A stretch of DNA of 64,000 bases from VRUE01 sp963774405 (GCA_963774405.1 CAVZEV010000005.1:496001-560000), one strand, 5' to 3'; positions 25,278-33,813 are shown, numbered from the stretch's first letter. A program made the numbers and translations. The notes: generated from the sequence alone by a model not told the origin.

Positions 25278-25906
25278 GCGGCCCCCAGAGGCCAGGAGAT
25301 GGCCGCTGTCTGCGAGCGCCGCGCCGCCCCTACGATGCCGCCGCCTGCGATGGCGGCGAGCAGCACGCGCCGGTACGGCGCTGAGCCGCTGCTGCCGGCG
25401 CGGAGGCGAGGAGCCGCTGTGGAGCCAGCGCGGAGGCGATAGCGAAGGCGCCGAGAGCGAGGGGCGCGAGCCGGAGTGCGGCGGAGGGCACGAGAGAGAG
25501 ATCGACCCGCCGTCAATTGGCCGTGAACCGAGTGGGTAGAGAGTCGGGCGCGCGGGCGTAGCCGCGATCCCGCGACGCCATGCGAGATCGTCGCAGCGAC
25601 ACCTTGCCAGTCGAGGTCAGACCGACTGGCAAGGTAGGGAAGGGGGTCGGGGCAGCACTCGGCAGGGTCGACTCCGCGTCCGATCTGTCGCTCGTCCGCT
25701 CCGGTGATTCGGTTTTCCTTCAAGCGCTCATCTCCTCTGCTGGGAAGCCGAAAGCGCCTCCGTGCCCGGCCTCGGGGAATAGGCCCTCTACCTATAGGGA
25801 GGGGTTTGGGGAGAAAGTGGTCACAACTGGGCGGTTGAATGTCCGCAGACGGGACATTCCAAATCACTCAGTTTCCCTTTCTCTCAAGCCATTCAGCAAA
25901 GAATTG
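25278..25906. other. Gene-poor region of the island with a 12-bp inverted repeat
   Basis: About 630 bases with no convincing gene. A 197-codon minus-strand frame (25274-25867) overlaps the relaxation gene start but has unnatural composition and I do not accept it. The region holds ACCTTGCCAGTC (25601-25612) and its exact reverse complement at 25624-25635, around an 11-base loop. Lying between a replication-type gene and a regulator pair, it is a plausible origin or control region. This is inference. Confidence 0.4.
25601..25635. repeat. Perfect 12-bp inverted repeat
   Basis: Arms 25601-25612 and 25624-25635, loop GAGGTCAGACC. No T-tract follows on either side. Candidate operator or origin structure. 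Confidence 0.7.
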
Positions 25907-26224
25907 TTAAGAAGCGGCCGATTGTCCCGACACGAGATATTCGGCGGGGCCGGAGTGCTCGACCCAGCCGGGCCGCCAGGTGACGCCGTTTACCAGGTCG
26001 CCGACCGAGGTCGAGTAGGTGCCGGCGAGGCGGATCAGGACGTCGAGCGTGGGGATGTACTCCCCGTTCTCGATCTTGTCGAGCTTGGGCCGGGTGAGGG
26101 CGGCGCGCTTGGCCGCCTCCTTCTGGTCGAGGCCGGCCAGCTCGCGGGCGCGGTAGAGGTTGTCCGCGAACCTCGCCAGCGCCTTGAACGGGAACGGCGT
26201 CTTGGAGCGCGAGCCGGTGGTCAT
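25907..26224 (-). CDS. XRE-family regulator 2
   Basis: ATG at 26224 overlaps the upstream regulator's stop (ATGA). The 105-residue protein has one helix-turn-helix of the Cro/CI type: NLYRARELAGLDQKEAAKRA, ALTRPKLDKIENGEYIPTLD, VLIRLAGTY. It ends with VTWRPGWVEH, mirroring LEWRPGYEI in the upstream protein, so the two are tandem paralogues. They probably control the element's genes, as phage-type repressor pairs do. Confidence 0.85.
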   Translation of the reverse strand: MTTGSRSKTPFPFKALARFADNLYRARELAGLDQKEAAKRAALTRPKLDKIENGEYIPTLDVLIRLAGTYSTSVGDLVNGVTWRPGWVEHSGPAEYLVSGQSAAS

Positions 26225-26604
26225 CGCGAGCCGCTGGGTGCCTCGGCGGGGGCCGGGCGCCGATCGGCTGAAGCGTCCCCGTCGCCGTTCTTCACGCCGC
26301 CTTCCCGCTCGACCACCTCCCACGAGCCGGGCACCACGATCTCGTAACCGGGTCGCCACTCCAGGCCGGCGACGAGATCGTTGAGCGGCACCCCGAGGCT
26401 GCCGGCGATCCGCAGCGCGGTGTCTACCCGTGGCATCCGCTCGCCGCGCTCCAAAAGGCTCACCTCGGTGCGGTGGATCGAGGCGCGGAAGCTCAGCTCT
26501 TCCTGGGAGACGTCAGCTCCCTCTCGGCAGCGGGCGAGGTTCTCACCGAAGCGGACTTTCATCTCCTCGGTGGGCGGAGCGGAGGTCGGTGCGCGCTGTC
26601 TCAT
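26221..26604 (-). CDS. XRE-family regulator 1
   Basis: ATG at 26604 has GGAGGT seven bases upstream (an alternative start lies at 26619). The helix-turn-helix is NLARCREGADVSQEELSFRA, SIHRTEVSLLERGERMPRVD, TALRIAGSLG, then VPLNDLVAGLEWRPGYEIVV. A ~35-residue charged tail follows. A perfect 24-bp inverted repeat lies 23 bases before the start, a likely operator or attenuator. Confidence 0.87.
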   Translation of the reverse strand: MRQRAPTSAPPTEEMKVRFGENLARCREGADVSQEELSFRASIHRTEVSLLERGERMPRVDTALRIAGSLGVPLNDLVAGLEWRPGYEIVVPGSWEVVEREGGVKNGDGDASADRRPAPAEAPSGSR

Positions 26605-26626
26605 CACGGGCACCTCCAATACGCAT

Positions 26627-26725
26627 CTGCGGTTTTTCGAGGGCCGAGGCAGGTGTCGAGGCGCCCAACCAGCGGACGCCCCGTACCTCCCTGTGGCCTA
26701 CGCCTCGGCCCTCGAAAAACCGCAG
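26627..26725. repeat. Perfect 24-bp inverted repeat upstream of the XRE pair
   Basis: Left arm 26627-26650 (CTGCGGTTTTTCGAGGGCCG...) and exact reverse complement 26702-26725, loop 51 bases. It fills the gap between the 26741 gene stop and the XRE operon start on the same strand. It could terminate the upstream operon, attenuate the XRE mRNA, or bind the regulators. Confidence 0.8.
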
Positions 26726-26740
26726 GTGCAACTCCCCCGG

Positions 26741-26977
26741 TCATTTCCCCTTGGCGTCCTTGAGGACGTAGGCACGCGGGCGCTTCTTGGCCTGGCGAAC
26801 CTTTCCGTCCTTTGCCAAGCGACCGAGGCAATTGGCGACCGCGCCGGCTGAACGTTCGATGCCCTTGCCGATCGCAGTGGCAGTCAGCGCGCCGTCGCCT
26901 TTGTGCTCGGCCAGGTAGGCGAGGACGAGGCCGTCCAGCTCGCCGGGCCGCAGGCGCTTCGCCTTCGCGGCGGTCAC
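26741..26977 (-). CDS. Small winged-helix DNA-binding protein
   Basis: A 78-residue basic protein. Residues 13-66 look like a winged helix: ELDGLVLAYLAEHKGDGALT, ATAIGKGIERSAGAVANCLG, RLAKDGKVRQ. It overlaps the upstream gene by 4 bases (ATGA). It is probably an element-encoded regulator; no named family recognised. Confidence 0.65.
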   Translation of the reverse strand: MTAAKAKRLRPGELDGLVLAYLAEHKGDGALTATAIGKGIERSAGAVANCLGRLAKDGKVRQAKKRPRAYVLKDAKGK

Positions 26978-27387
26978 GCTCGCTCACCCTCTCGCTCATC
27001 GAGGTCGACGAGCACTTTCTCGCAGGCGTCGAGGCCAAGCTGGAAGCGGGCGTCGGTTTCTGCGTCGGCTTCGCTGGACTCGCGCTCGGTGCCCGACTCG
27101 ACCAGAACCCTCTCGGCTTCGCCGCGAAGGCGCCGGAGCACTTCGATCAGGTCGAGGGGCGGCATCGTCAGCTCGAAGCTCTCGCGATCGTCGTCTGCGG
27201 CCCAGCCGATGTCTGCCAACAGGCGGAAGTCTTCGCCGTACTCCTCGCCGAGACGCTCGGCTGTTGCGAAGTCTCTGCTCCGCCCGAACGCGATCCAGAG
27301 ATCCTCGATGCTGTAGAGGTGATGGCGGACCAGTTCGTAGAGGCCGTCGCGCTGGTCGCGGTCGATCGTGGCGGTGACGTTGGGCAT
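26974..27387 (-). CDS. Hypothetical acidic protein
   Basis: A 137-residue protein from ATG 27387. The sequence is rich in Asp/Glu and Arg, mostly helical by pattern (ERLGEEYGEDFRLLADIGWA, LDLIEVLRRLRGEAERVL). No motif or family recognised. The 4-base overlap with the winged-helix gene places it in the same operon. About 260 bases without a gene lie upstream. Confidence 0.6.
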   Translation of the reverse strand: MPNVTATIDRDQRDGLYELVRHHLYSIEDLWIAFGRSRDFATAERLGEEYGEDFRLLADIGWAADDDRESFELTMPPLDLIEVLRRLRGEAERVLVESGTERESSEADAETDARFQLGLDACEKVLVDLDEREGERA

Positions 27388-27650
27388 GGCGCCCCCTTTC
27401 GGTAGGGCACCGAAGAGCCGCCTCAGATCAGGGCCGTCGATCTACCCGGGCACCCGAAGTGCTCTGGGAGAATCAGTCGCGCATCGAAGGACGTTTCTTC
27501 GGTGCCGGGCCCCGGGGCGTCTTCAGCGTCGCCGGGGCCGCTATGTCTTGGTCGTCGGCGACGTTAGCTCGACGGCCGCGACAAAGCGAGCCGATAGGCG
27601 GGGATGCGCGGGGATTGCGGCAATTCGCATCGGCCGAAGGAGCAACGCCT

Positions 27651-27980
27651 TTACTCAGTTCGTGGCGGGGCCCGGTGGACCGCCACGTCAATCGCATTGC
27701 GGAGCTTGCCGACTTCCGCCGTCAGGTGGCGCTTTTGAAGCGGCCCCATGCCGGCGATCTTCCCGTTGAGAGTCACCAACGACTCATTGTCCCCTGCGGC
27801 CGAGATCAGCACCTCGATCGTCGACGGGTTGCGCGTCAGGCCGACGCCAATTCGAGGGACGATCCGGCCGGGCTCCTGCTCTTTCACGCCCCACCCGCAG
27901 CTTGCAACGGCCTCCTTGACGGCAAACTCGGCCACCTGCAACGGCATGGCCACATGGAACTCGTCGCTGACCTTGCTCAT
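27651..27980 (-). CDS. Hypothetical protein, possibly a small beta-rich domain
   Basis: A 109-residue protein (MSKVSDEFHVAMPLQVAEFA...) with ASCGWGVKEQEPGRIVPRIG and TIEVLISAAGDNESLVTLNG, a pattern of alternating strands. Such small proteins occur as partners of membrane-anchored proteins, but no family is recognised. It overlaps the next upstream gene by 4 bases. Confidence 0.6.
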   Translation of the reverse strand: MSKVSDEFHVAMPLQVAEFAVKEAVASCGWGVKEQEPGRIVPRIGVGLTRNPSTIEVLISAAGDNESLVTLNGKIAGMGPLQKRHLTAEVGKLRNAIDVAVHRAPPRTE

Positions 27981-28666
27981 CCTCCTTCGACCTTTCCTTC
28001 CTTTGCTTCGCGTTGACGTTGGCGCTCTCGCATTGCCTCAACCATGCGGTTGCTTTCCTTCCGTGCTTCCTCGGGGGTCATCGCGATCAGCCCCTTTCCG
28101 GTGCCCCAGCCCCATTTTTCCATCACTTTGCGGATCGACTCAAGCTGCTTGTAGAGGTCGTGGACACCGCGTTTCTGGACAAACTGCATGTTCATGTACT
28201 GATCGAGGTCAAGGTTCAGCGTCTCCTTGAACGGACGCTTGCCGGTCTCATCGGTGTAGGTCACGGTGGCGAGGTAGGTCATGCGCAGCTTCGCCTCGTC
28301 ACGACGAAACCCCATATCGAAGAACGTCCGGTAGATCTTGCCTGGCGCCAGGGTTGCGATCCCCTCGTTGAGCATCTTGAGACTGGTCACGTCGATGTCG
28401 ATCGCGCTCTCAAGCGGCGGGTCGATCTCGATCCGAACGTCGCGAGCCAGTGAGGAGCCGAGGTTGCTGACTTCGAGGTAGACATTCGTATTCCAGCCTT
28501 CGACATCGAAGTCCACTACCACGAAGGGCCGGATCTGCTGCTCACGGAGGCGCCGAGCCTCGCGAACCTGGTACCACGCGACGAGGGCAGCGACGACCAA
28601 GACAGCGAGCTGCGCGCCAAAAATTCCAACCTGGACCGTTTCCGCCCACGTAACCCCGGCCTCCAT
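27977..28666 (-). CDS. Membrane-anchored protein of unknown function
   Basis: A 229-residue protein with one N-terminal transmembrane helix (GIFGAQLAVLVVAALVAWY), an Arg/Glu stretch, and a beta-rich domain (IRPFVVVDFDVEGWNTNVYL, EVSNLGSSLARDVRIEIDPP) that looks immunoglobulin-like. The C-terminal 30 residues are strongly charged and helical. It is coupled to the 27651 gene. Nothing points to a specific function. Confidence 0.65.
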   Translation of the reverse strand: MEAGVTWAETVQVGIFGAQLAVLVVAALVAWYQVREARRLREQQIRPFVVVDFDVEGWNTNVYLEVSNLGSSLARDVRIEIDPPLESAIDIDVTSLKMLNEGIATLAPGKIYRTFFDMGFRRDEAKLRMTYLATVTYTDETGKRPFKETLNLDLDQYMNMQFVQKRGVHDLYKQLESIRKVMEKWGWGTGKGLIAMTPEEARKESNRMVEAMRERQRQREAKEGKVEGG

Positions 28667-28761
28667 GCCGTGACGGTGTCAACGGCATCGGACAGCTATC
28701 CGCAACTGGCATCTCACGCCGAGCATTGGATGGCGGTAGCGCTCTACGTGTGCGTAACGGC

Positions 28762-29181
28762 TCACTTCGCGCCCTTGCGACCAAGCAGTTTGGCCAGGCT
28801 TGGGGGATGCTTCGAGTGCCGCTGGGCCGTATACGTGAAGTGATCGCCCGGCTTCTGTTCGTCGATCGCGTGTGCGTGCCGCTGAACAACGTTCGACTTG
28901 CTCTGCTCGACCGCCGAGCCCTGTAGGCGCTCATCGATCACGACCCACGCGATCGCGTACCTGGACCAGTCGAAGCCTTCGAAGTCCTCCAGGATCGTCA
29001 GGTCCATCGTGATCAAGACCCAGTCCCCTTTAAGCCCCTCGCCGATGCGACGGACTACGTCGGGGTCGGCTCGCCCCTGAGCGCCAAAATCGCCGATGGT
29101 CTGCACGTCAAGGCCGCGATCACGCAGCCCAAGGATGAGTCGCTTGCCCATGAACTGCTCGTCCAAGACGAGGGTGGCCAC
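28762..29181 (-). CDS. PIN-like toxin candidate (VapC45/DUF5615-like)
   Basis: GTG at 29181 gives a ~139-residue protein: VATLVLDEQFMGKRLILGLR, then DRGLDVQTIGDFGAQ, GDWVLITMDLTIL and YAIAWVVIDERLQ. The opening acidic residue pair after a beta strand and the central LITMD are the hallmarks of PIN-like nucleases of this group. It starts 22 bases after the stop of the HTH gene, on the same strand, so the two probably form an antitoxin-toxin pair. Confidence 0.65.
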   Translation of the reverse strand: MATLVLDEQFMGKRLILGLRDRGLDVQTIGDFGAQGRADPDVVRRIGEGLKGDWVLITMDLTILEDFEGFDWSRYAIAWVVIDERLQGSAVEQSKSNVVQRHAHAIDEQKPGDHFTYTAQRHSKHPPSLAKLLGRKGAK

Positions 29182-29203
29182 CTTGCACCGGACCCTCGCG
29201 CTC

Positions 29204-29878
29204 CTAGAGAGCGCTCGCGCACTCCATCCAACGCAGCGACTCCTCGATATCGCGTTGATCCAGTCCGTAGTCGTCGACGAGTAGCAGACGGCCCTCGGCA
29301 TCAGCCGCGATCTGTGCAATGCGCTCGATTGGCCATCGGCGTCCACGAAGCGAGGGCGCACCACCGAGCTTCTGCGGGTCGACTTCGATCCGCTGTAGCT
29401 CCAGTTGCGCAGCAATCCATCCGCCGCGCCGCAGCATGTCCCGCGCCTGCTCTAGAAGCTGAGGCTTCAGCGTCATCTGGCCAGGCTTGTCAGAAGCCTC
29501 GACGTAGACGCTCTTCTCAACCTGAAGGACGATTACACCACGGGGGTCGCCCTCGACGGCGTGCTGGGCGACTCCGAGAGGAGCTTCGAGGAGCGGCCAA
29601 TCGGGATGTTCGTCGCGAGCCTTCTCAACTGCCGCGTGAATCGCCTCGTAATCGAAGTCGCGCTCCAGTAGCCAGCGGATAACGATCGCCTCGGCGACGT
29701 CGTTGAAGGCATAGAGATTGCGCGGACGCCCCTGGTAGTGGCTAGGTCGTATCAGGCCATATCGCGCCCACTGGCCGATTCGGTTGCCGCTGATCCCCGC
29801 CAATGCCCCGGCTCTCCAGGGGGGGAAGACCCCCCTGAACTCAGGAGCATCACGACGTATCGAGATCTTGGATTTCAT
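29204..29878 (-). CDS. HTH/DUF433-like antitoxin of the PIN pair
   Basis: ATG at 29878 starts a 224-residue protein. A MerR-like helix-turn-helix is at the N-terminus: WRAGALAGISGNRIGQWARY then GLIRPSHYQGRPRNLYAFND. A following segment (EAIVIRWLLERDFDYEAIHA) resembles DUF433 proteins found with PIN-like toxins. The C-terminal half (LRGRRWPIERIAQIA, LLVDDYGLDQRDIEESLRW) carries a second helical domain. It is probably the repressor and antitoxin for the 28762 gene. Confidence 0.65.
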   Translation of the reverse strand: MKSKISIRRDAPEFRGVFPPWRAGALAGISGNRIGQWARYGLIRPSHYQGRPRNLYAFNDVAEAIVIRWLLERDFDYEAIHAAVEKARDEHPDWPLLEAPLGVAQHAVEGDPRGVIVLQVEKSVYVEASDKPGQMTLKPQLLEQARDMLRRGGWIAAQLELQRIEVDPQKLGGAPSLRGRRWPIERIAQIAADAEGRLLLVDDYGLDQRDIEESLRWMECASAL

Positions 29879-30198
29879 CGAGATGACGTTTCGACTTCCG
29901 GCATAGTTGTCCTGGCGGGCTGTGCTTGACCGCCAGCGAAACCCTACTCTCCGTCGACGGGGAAACTGAGGCGTTGGCGCGCTCTGACTCGCTTGTCGCT
30001 CCAAGCCCCGACGATCCGCGCTACGGTGCCAGCGAGACCGGCTCGCCCTCGATCCGCGCAACCGGATTCGCTTCGGTTCTACTGGAGCGCCGAGCGAATG
30101 AAGACCCCGACGGCCATCACGGTGGGTCGAACCGCAGCTAGGAGAGAATGGCGGCACCAGCTTGTAACAACCGCTGTCTATCTGACATTAGCCCGTAG
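29879..30198. other. Divergent intergenic region with a 7-bp palindrome
   Basis: About 320 bases between the divergent PIN/HTH operon and the ECF sigma gene. CTGGCGG (29912-29918) and CCGCCAG (29930-29936) form a palindrome 34 bases before the antitoxin start, a plausible autoregulatory operator. TTGTAACA near 30162 could be a -35 region for the sigma operon. No other gene is seen. Confidence 0.45.
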
Positions 30199-30783
30199 AT
30201 GCTTCCAGTCGATGATTCGCCGAAGCAGGTGCGAGACATCTACCGCGGCCGCTTCGAAAGTTGCTTCCGCGAGCATCACGCCCGGCTGCTCGCCTTCACG
30301 ATGCGGCGGGTCTACGGGCGCGAGGCCGCCGAGGAAGTGGTCGCCGACACCTTCGCCGTGGCATGGCGCCGCCGCGAGTGCATCCCCGATGCCCCCCTGC
30401 CCTGGCTCTACGCGATTGCCGCCAATGTGATCGCGGACCAGCACCGATCGAGGCGCCGTCTCCATGACCTCGGCCTGCGCCTCGCCCACGAGGCGCGCGC
30501 CGATGCGCCCGGCTCTGACCCGGCCGAGTCGCTGGCCCTCCGCGACGCGTTCGCCACCGCCTTCGCGCAGCTCGGGGAGCATGAGCGCGAGGTGCTGCGC
30601 CTGGTCGCCTGGGACGGGCTTGACGTGCATGAGGCGGCGCAGGTGCTTGGCTGCTCGCAGGGCGCCTTCCGGGTGCGCCTTCACCGCGCCCGCCGCAAGC
30701 TCGCGAGCCAACTTGACGCCGCGAAACCGATGGACCAGGAAAGCCGGGCCGCGATGCCCAGACCGGCCGAGGAGGCCCGATGA
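30199..30783 (+). CDS. ECF-type RNA polymerase sigma factor
   Basis: A 194-residue protein. Region 2 reads FREHHARLLAFTMRRVYGRE, AAEEVVADTFAVAWRRR and LPWLYAIAANVIADQHRSRR. Region 4 reads FAQLGEHEREVLRLVAWDGL, DVHEAAQVLGCSQGAFRVRL and HRARRKL. Both domains and the spacing are standard for ECF sigma factors. Its stop overlaps the start of the next gene (ATGA), which probably encodes its membrane regulator. Confidence 0.93.
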   Translation: MLPVDDSPKQVRDIYRGRFESCFREHHARLLAFTMRRVYGREAAEEVVADTFAVAWRRRECIPDAPLPWLYAIAANVIADQHRSRRRLHDLGLRLAHEARADAPGSDPAESLALRDAFATAFAQLGEHEREVLRLVAWDGLDVHEAAQVLGCSQGAFRVRLHRARRKLASQLDAAKPMDQESRAAMPRPAEEAR

Positions 30784-32003
30784 TCCGCAACAACCGTGAC
30801 GACGCCCTCGCCGTGATGCGGGCGGTCAACCCGTACTCCGCCGAGGAGTTGGCAAGGACGATCGGCGAGGCCGAGCTGACAAGTGCAATGCGACGGGCGA
30901 TCACCGCGGGCGATTCCCCCACGCGGCCGATCCCGGTCGGTGACCAGGCGGCGATGGAACGCGGCGCGGGTCGGGTCGGCTTCTTCCGCGGACACCGCGT
31001 CGCCTCGATCGGCCTCGGCCTTGCCCTTGTTGCCGCGGTGGCGATCCTGATCGTCCTCGGCGGCGGCTCGGTCAGCTCGGTCAAGCACGGTGGCCGCCCG
31101 ACCTACGCCGCCGCCGCGGTCAAGGTGGCCGAAGCCAACCCACGCCTGCTCGTCACCGCCCCTGGCTGGTCGATCATTCACGCCAACAGCTTCGAGGCCG
31201 AATACGGCGGACTGACCTACAAGGACGCAGGGCATCCGGCCTTCGGTCCCGAAGGCTTGAGCCTGACCATGAACTGGGCCCCTGCAGCGCTCTACCGCAG
31301 CGCCCTGCACGAATCCCGACTGAAGGCAACCGTGACGAAGTCGACCGTCCTTGGACGACAGGCGACCACCTTCCACTACAGCGGGCGCCCCGCCTACATC
31401 ACCGTCCTGCCTCCGCAAGGAAACGTTTTCGTCACGCTCGCGCTCCCCGCGGACGAACACGAAACCCTGCTGCGATCGCTGCGCGCCGTCAGCGTCGAAC
31501 GATGGCTGGCGGCGATGCCGCCGGAAGTGGTGCAGCCGGCCGCCGAATCCGGTGTCATCGCGCAGATGCTGCACGGGGTGCCGCTGCCACCCAGCTTTGA
31601 CCCCTCCACGCTCGAAGCAGAAGGCGCGCTCACCAACCGCTACGAGCTCGGCCAAGCGGTCGGCGGCGCGGTCGCCTGCGGTTGGCTCGAAAGCTGGGAT
31701 GTGGCGACTCGTTCTGGCGACGCCGCCACGGCCGAAGCGGCGGTCGCGGCGATGAGCGGCGCCCGCCACTGGGCCGTCCTCCTCCAGATGGTCCACGAAA
31801 AGGGCTTCCGCGGCGACCTTCTGCCGGCCCACGGCAACGGCTGGCCGTCCTACATCGTCACCGCGGCCCGCGAAATCGCCGGGGGGCACCTGCGCCGCCG
31901 TCCCGCCGTCACGAGGAGGTACTACAAGGGCGTCCTCGTCGGCGTAGGAACTCCGAGGAACGCCGCCCCGGCGAGCGTCCTCGGTTGTCACCTGGGTGGC
32001 TGA
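30780..32003 (+). CDS. Membrane-anchored partner of the ECF sigma factor (putative anti-sigma)
   Basis: A 407-residue protein: ~75 cytoplasmic residues (MIRNNRDDALAVMRAVNPYS...), one transmembrane helix (VASIGLGLALVAAVAILIVL) and a ~300-residue extracytoplasmic domain containing Trp-rich segments (APGWSIIHANSFEAEYGGLT, VACGWLESWDVA). The single-pass plan and translational coupling to the sigma gene fit an anti-sigma factor, but the usual zinc-binding HxxxCxxC motif is absent. A CU456-like or novel anti-sigma is possible. Confidence 0.65.
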   Translation: MIRNNRDDALAVMRAVNPYSAEELARTIGEAELTSAMRRAITAGDSPTRPIPVGDQAAMERGAGRVGFFRGHRVASIGLGLALVAAVAILIVLGGGSVSSVKHGGRPTYAAAAVKVAEANPRLLVTAPGWSIIHANSFEAEYGGLTYKDAGHPAFGPEGLSLTMNWAPAALYRSALHESRLKATVTKSTVLGRQATTFHYSGRPAYITVLPPQGNVFVTLALPADEHETLLRSLRAVSVERWLAAMPPEVVQPAAESGVIAQMLHGVPLPPSFDPSTLEAEGALTNRYELGQAVGGAVACGWLESWDVATRSGDAATAEAAVAAMSGARHWAVLLQMVHEKGFRGDLLPAHGNGWPSYIVTAAREIAGGHLRRRPAVTRRYYKGVLVGVGTPRNAAPASVLGCHLGG

Positions 32004-32308
32004 GGCAGGGAGTGTCTGGGCTTTCTTCCGAATCGAGGCCGATTTAGAAGAGAGAACGGCTCGGCCTTGATCTGGGCTGTCAGGTTCGCATTGTGTTCGG
32101 CTGGGGGCACTGACCTTGACGGTGGTGAACCGCGGCACCGGCGTCTAGTCGATTCGCCGGCGTCGCACGCCGACCGCTGGGCGGCCTGATGGAGGAGCGC
32201 CTGCGGTGCGGCCTCGTCGGCTCTTTTCGCTTGACGCGGCCCCGAGATGTCGAGGCGTCCCGATATCTGCTGACCAATCGGCAAGCTTCTGGGAGACTCA
32301 CCTGCGTG
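32004..32308. other. Junction between the island and the P450 gene
   Basis: About 305 bases without an accepted gene. It contains the degenerate tRNA-Lys-end copy at 32103-32137, and the ribosome site region of the P450 gene (GGGAGACTCACCTGCGTG) at its end. Confidence 0.5.
32103..32137 (+). repeat. tRNA-Lys end repeat, copy 2 (degenerate att)
   Basis: GGGGGCACTGACCTTGACGG followed by TGGTGAACCGCGG corresponds to 21908-21943 with a few substitutions and one missing base. The T-arm sequence just upstream is not preserved, so it is not a complete displaced tRNA 3' end. Confidence 0.65.
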
Positions 32309-33724
32309 ATGGCGGTTCGCGAGATCGACGCGCTCCCCGGCCCAAGTCGACTGCCGCTGATCGGCAACGCGCACAAGGTGCGCGCGGACAAGCTCCATCT
32401 GGTCGCCGAGGAGTGGTGCGATCGCTATGGCCCCGTCTACAAGTTCGACATCGCCGGTCGCAAGGTGCTGGCGCTGGGGGACGCCGAGCCGATCAACGCG
32501 GTGCTGCGCGACCGGCCGGATGGCTTTCGGCGCTGGAGCGAGATACGGCGCAACCTGGGAGAAATGCTGGGCACTCCGGGTGTCTTCGGCGCCGAGGGGG
32601 ACGAGTGGCGCGGGCAGCGGCGCCTTGCAGTCACCGCGCTCAACAGCAATCACCTGCAGCGCTATTTCCGCATCGTCGCCACCTGCACCGGTCGGCTCCA
32701 CAGCAGACTTGTCGCTGTGGCTCGCAGCGGCCAAGTCTGTGAAGTCGGCGAGCTTCTCTCTGCCTTCACGGTCGACGTCACCTCGGCGCTCGCCTTCGGC
32801 GTGGACCTGAACACCCTGGAGCGTGGCGACAACGAGCTACAGGGCCATCTCCATCGCATATTCGAAGGGTTGAGTCGACGGCTCGTCGTGCCGTTCCCAT
32901 ACTGGCGCTGGATCAGGCTGCCGGCCGACCGGGCCCTTGATCGCTCGCGCGCGGAGGTCGACACCGAGGTCCGCCGGTTCATGGAGCAGACGCGGCGGCG
33001 AATCGCGGCCAACCCCGAGCTGCGCGAGGCGCCGGAGAACTTCCTCGAGGGGATGATCGCGAGCCAGGAAGCAGACGGTGGATTCAGCGACCGAGAGATC
33101 GTCGCCAACGTGTTCACGCTGCTGCTCGCCGGCGAGGACACGACCTCGCACACCTTGGCCTGGACGCTGTGGTCGCTGGCCACTCGCCCCGGGCTTCAGG
33201 ACCGGTGCGCCGAGGAGGCGGCTACGGCGCTCGGCGAGGATCTCTTTCCCGAGCGTTACGAGACGGTGGCGGAGCTGCGCATCGCCGAAGCCGTGCTGCG
33301 CGAGGCGATGCGCCTCAAGTCGGTCGCCCCACTCGTCTTTCTCGAACCGGTTGCCGAGGCGGAGGTCGCGGGCGTCCGCGTGCCCGCGGGCACCCGCATG
33401 CTGCTGCTCACCAGATACGCGGGATTGCGGGAGACCGACCGCGCCGGAGAGTTCGATCCGGACCGCTGGCTGGAGGCGAGCGGGGAGCGGGCGCCGGACC
33501 AAAAGGCCTTCCTCACCTTCGGCGCCGGCCCCCGCTTCTGCCCGGGTCGCAATCTCGCCTTTCTCGAGGCGAATACCGCGTTGGCAATGATCGTCCGGAA
33601 TTTCGAGGTTGAACTCGCCCCCGACGCGCGTCCGGTTGTCGAGCACTTCGGCTTCTCGATGAGTCCGCAGGGGCTGCGCGTTCGCCTGCGCGAGCGCGCG
33701 CCGACGCCCCCGGCCGCTCACTAA
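32309..33724 (+). CDS. Cytochrome P450
   Basis: ATG 32309 (or GTG 32306) starts a ~471-residue P450. Features: proline-rich start ALPGPSRLPLIGNAHK; I-helix FTLLLAGEDTTSHT with the oxygen-activating acid-Thr; ExxR in LREAMRLKSV; and heme loop FLTFGAGPRFCPGRNLAF with the thiolate Cys. No membrane anchor is seen. Next to it lies the wreck of a flavin monooxygenase. No ferredoxin partner is adjacent, and the substrate is unknown. Confidence 0.93.
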   Translation: MAVREIDALPGPSRLPLIGNAHKVRADKLHLVAEEWCDRYGPVYKFDIAGRKVLALGDAEPINAVLRDRPDGFRRWSEIRRNLGEMLGTPGVFGAEGDEWRGQRRLAVTALNSNHLQRYFRIVATCTGRLHSRLVAVARSGQVCEVGELLSAFTVDVTSALAFGVDLNTLERGDNELQGHLHRIFEGLSRRLVVPFPYWRWIRLPADRALDRSRAEVDTEVRRFMEQTRRRIAANPELREAPENFLEGMIASQEADGGFSDREIVANVFTLLLAGEDTTSHTLAWTLWSLATRPGLQDRCAEEAATALGEDLFPERYETVAELRIAEAVLREAMRLKSVAPLVFLEPVAEAEVAGVRVPAGTRMLLLTRYAGLRETDRAGEFDPDRWLEASGERAPDQKAFLTFGAGPRFCPGRNLAFLEANTALAMIVRNFEVELAPDARPVVEHFGFSMSPQGLRVRLRERAPTPPAAH

Positions 33725-33813
33725 CTTCGCCGCACCGACGCCCCAAGCCGATGATCGTTGATCAGCACGATCAGCGCGCCTGCGTCGGTCTGAGACGCGG
33801 GCGAGCCTGTAGC

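Larger units (their letters stand above)
21908..32113. mobile_element. Putative 10-kb integrative element next to tRNA-Lys
   Basis: The left boundary is the tRNA-Lys end. The right boundary is a degenerate copy of GGGGGCACTGA plus ~25 downstream bases at 32103. Between them lie a serine recombinase adjacent to the tRNA, a replication-relaxation protein, two XRE regulators, small hypothetical genes linked by 4-base overlaps, a PIN/HTH toxin-antitoxin pair and an ECF sigma operon. No FtsK/TraB-type transfer protein is present, so it would be mobilisable rather than self-transmissible. The left edge is well supported. The right edge rests on an imperfect repeat. Confidence 0.6.

Noticed and set aside
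25770..25812. CCCTCTACCTATAGGGAGGGG as another member of the AGCGGG hairpin family
   Set aside because: The stem is only about 5 bp and the loop motif is incomplete, so it does not meet the pattern of the others.
25274..25867. 197-codon minus-strand frame overlapping the relaxation gene start
   Set aside because: Arg/Ser/Pro-rich with no recognisable fold, and it covers a palindrome. The short overlap with the next gene can be chance.
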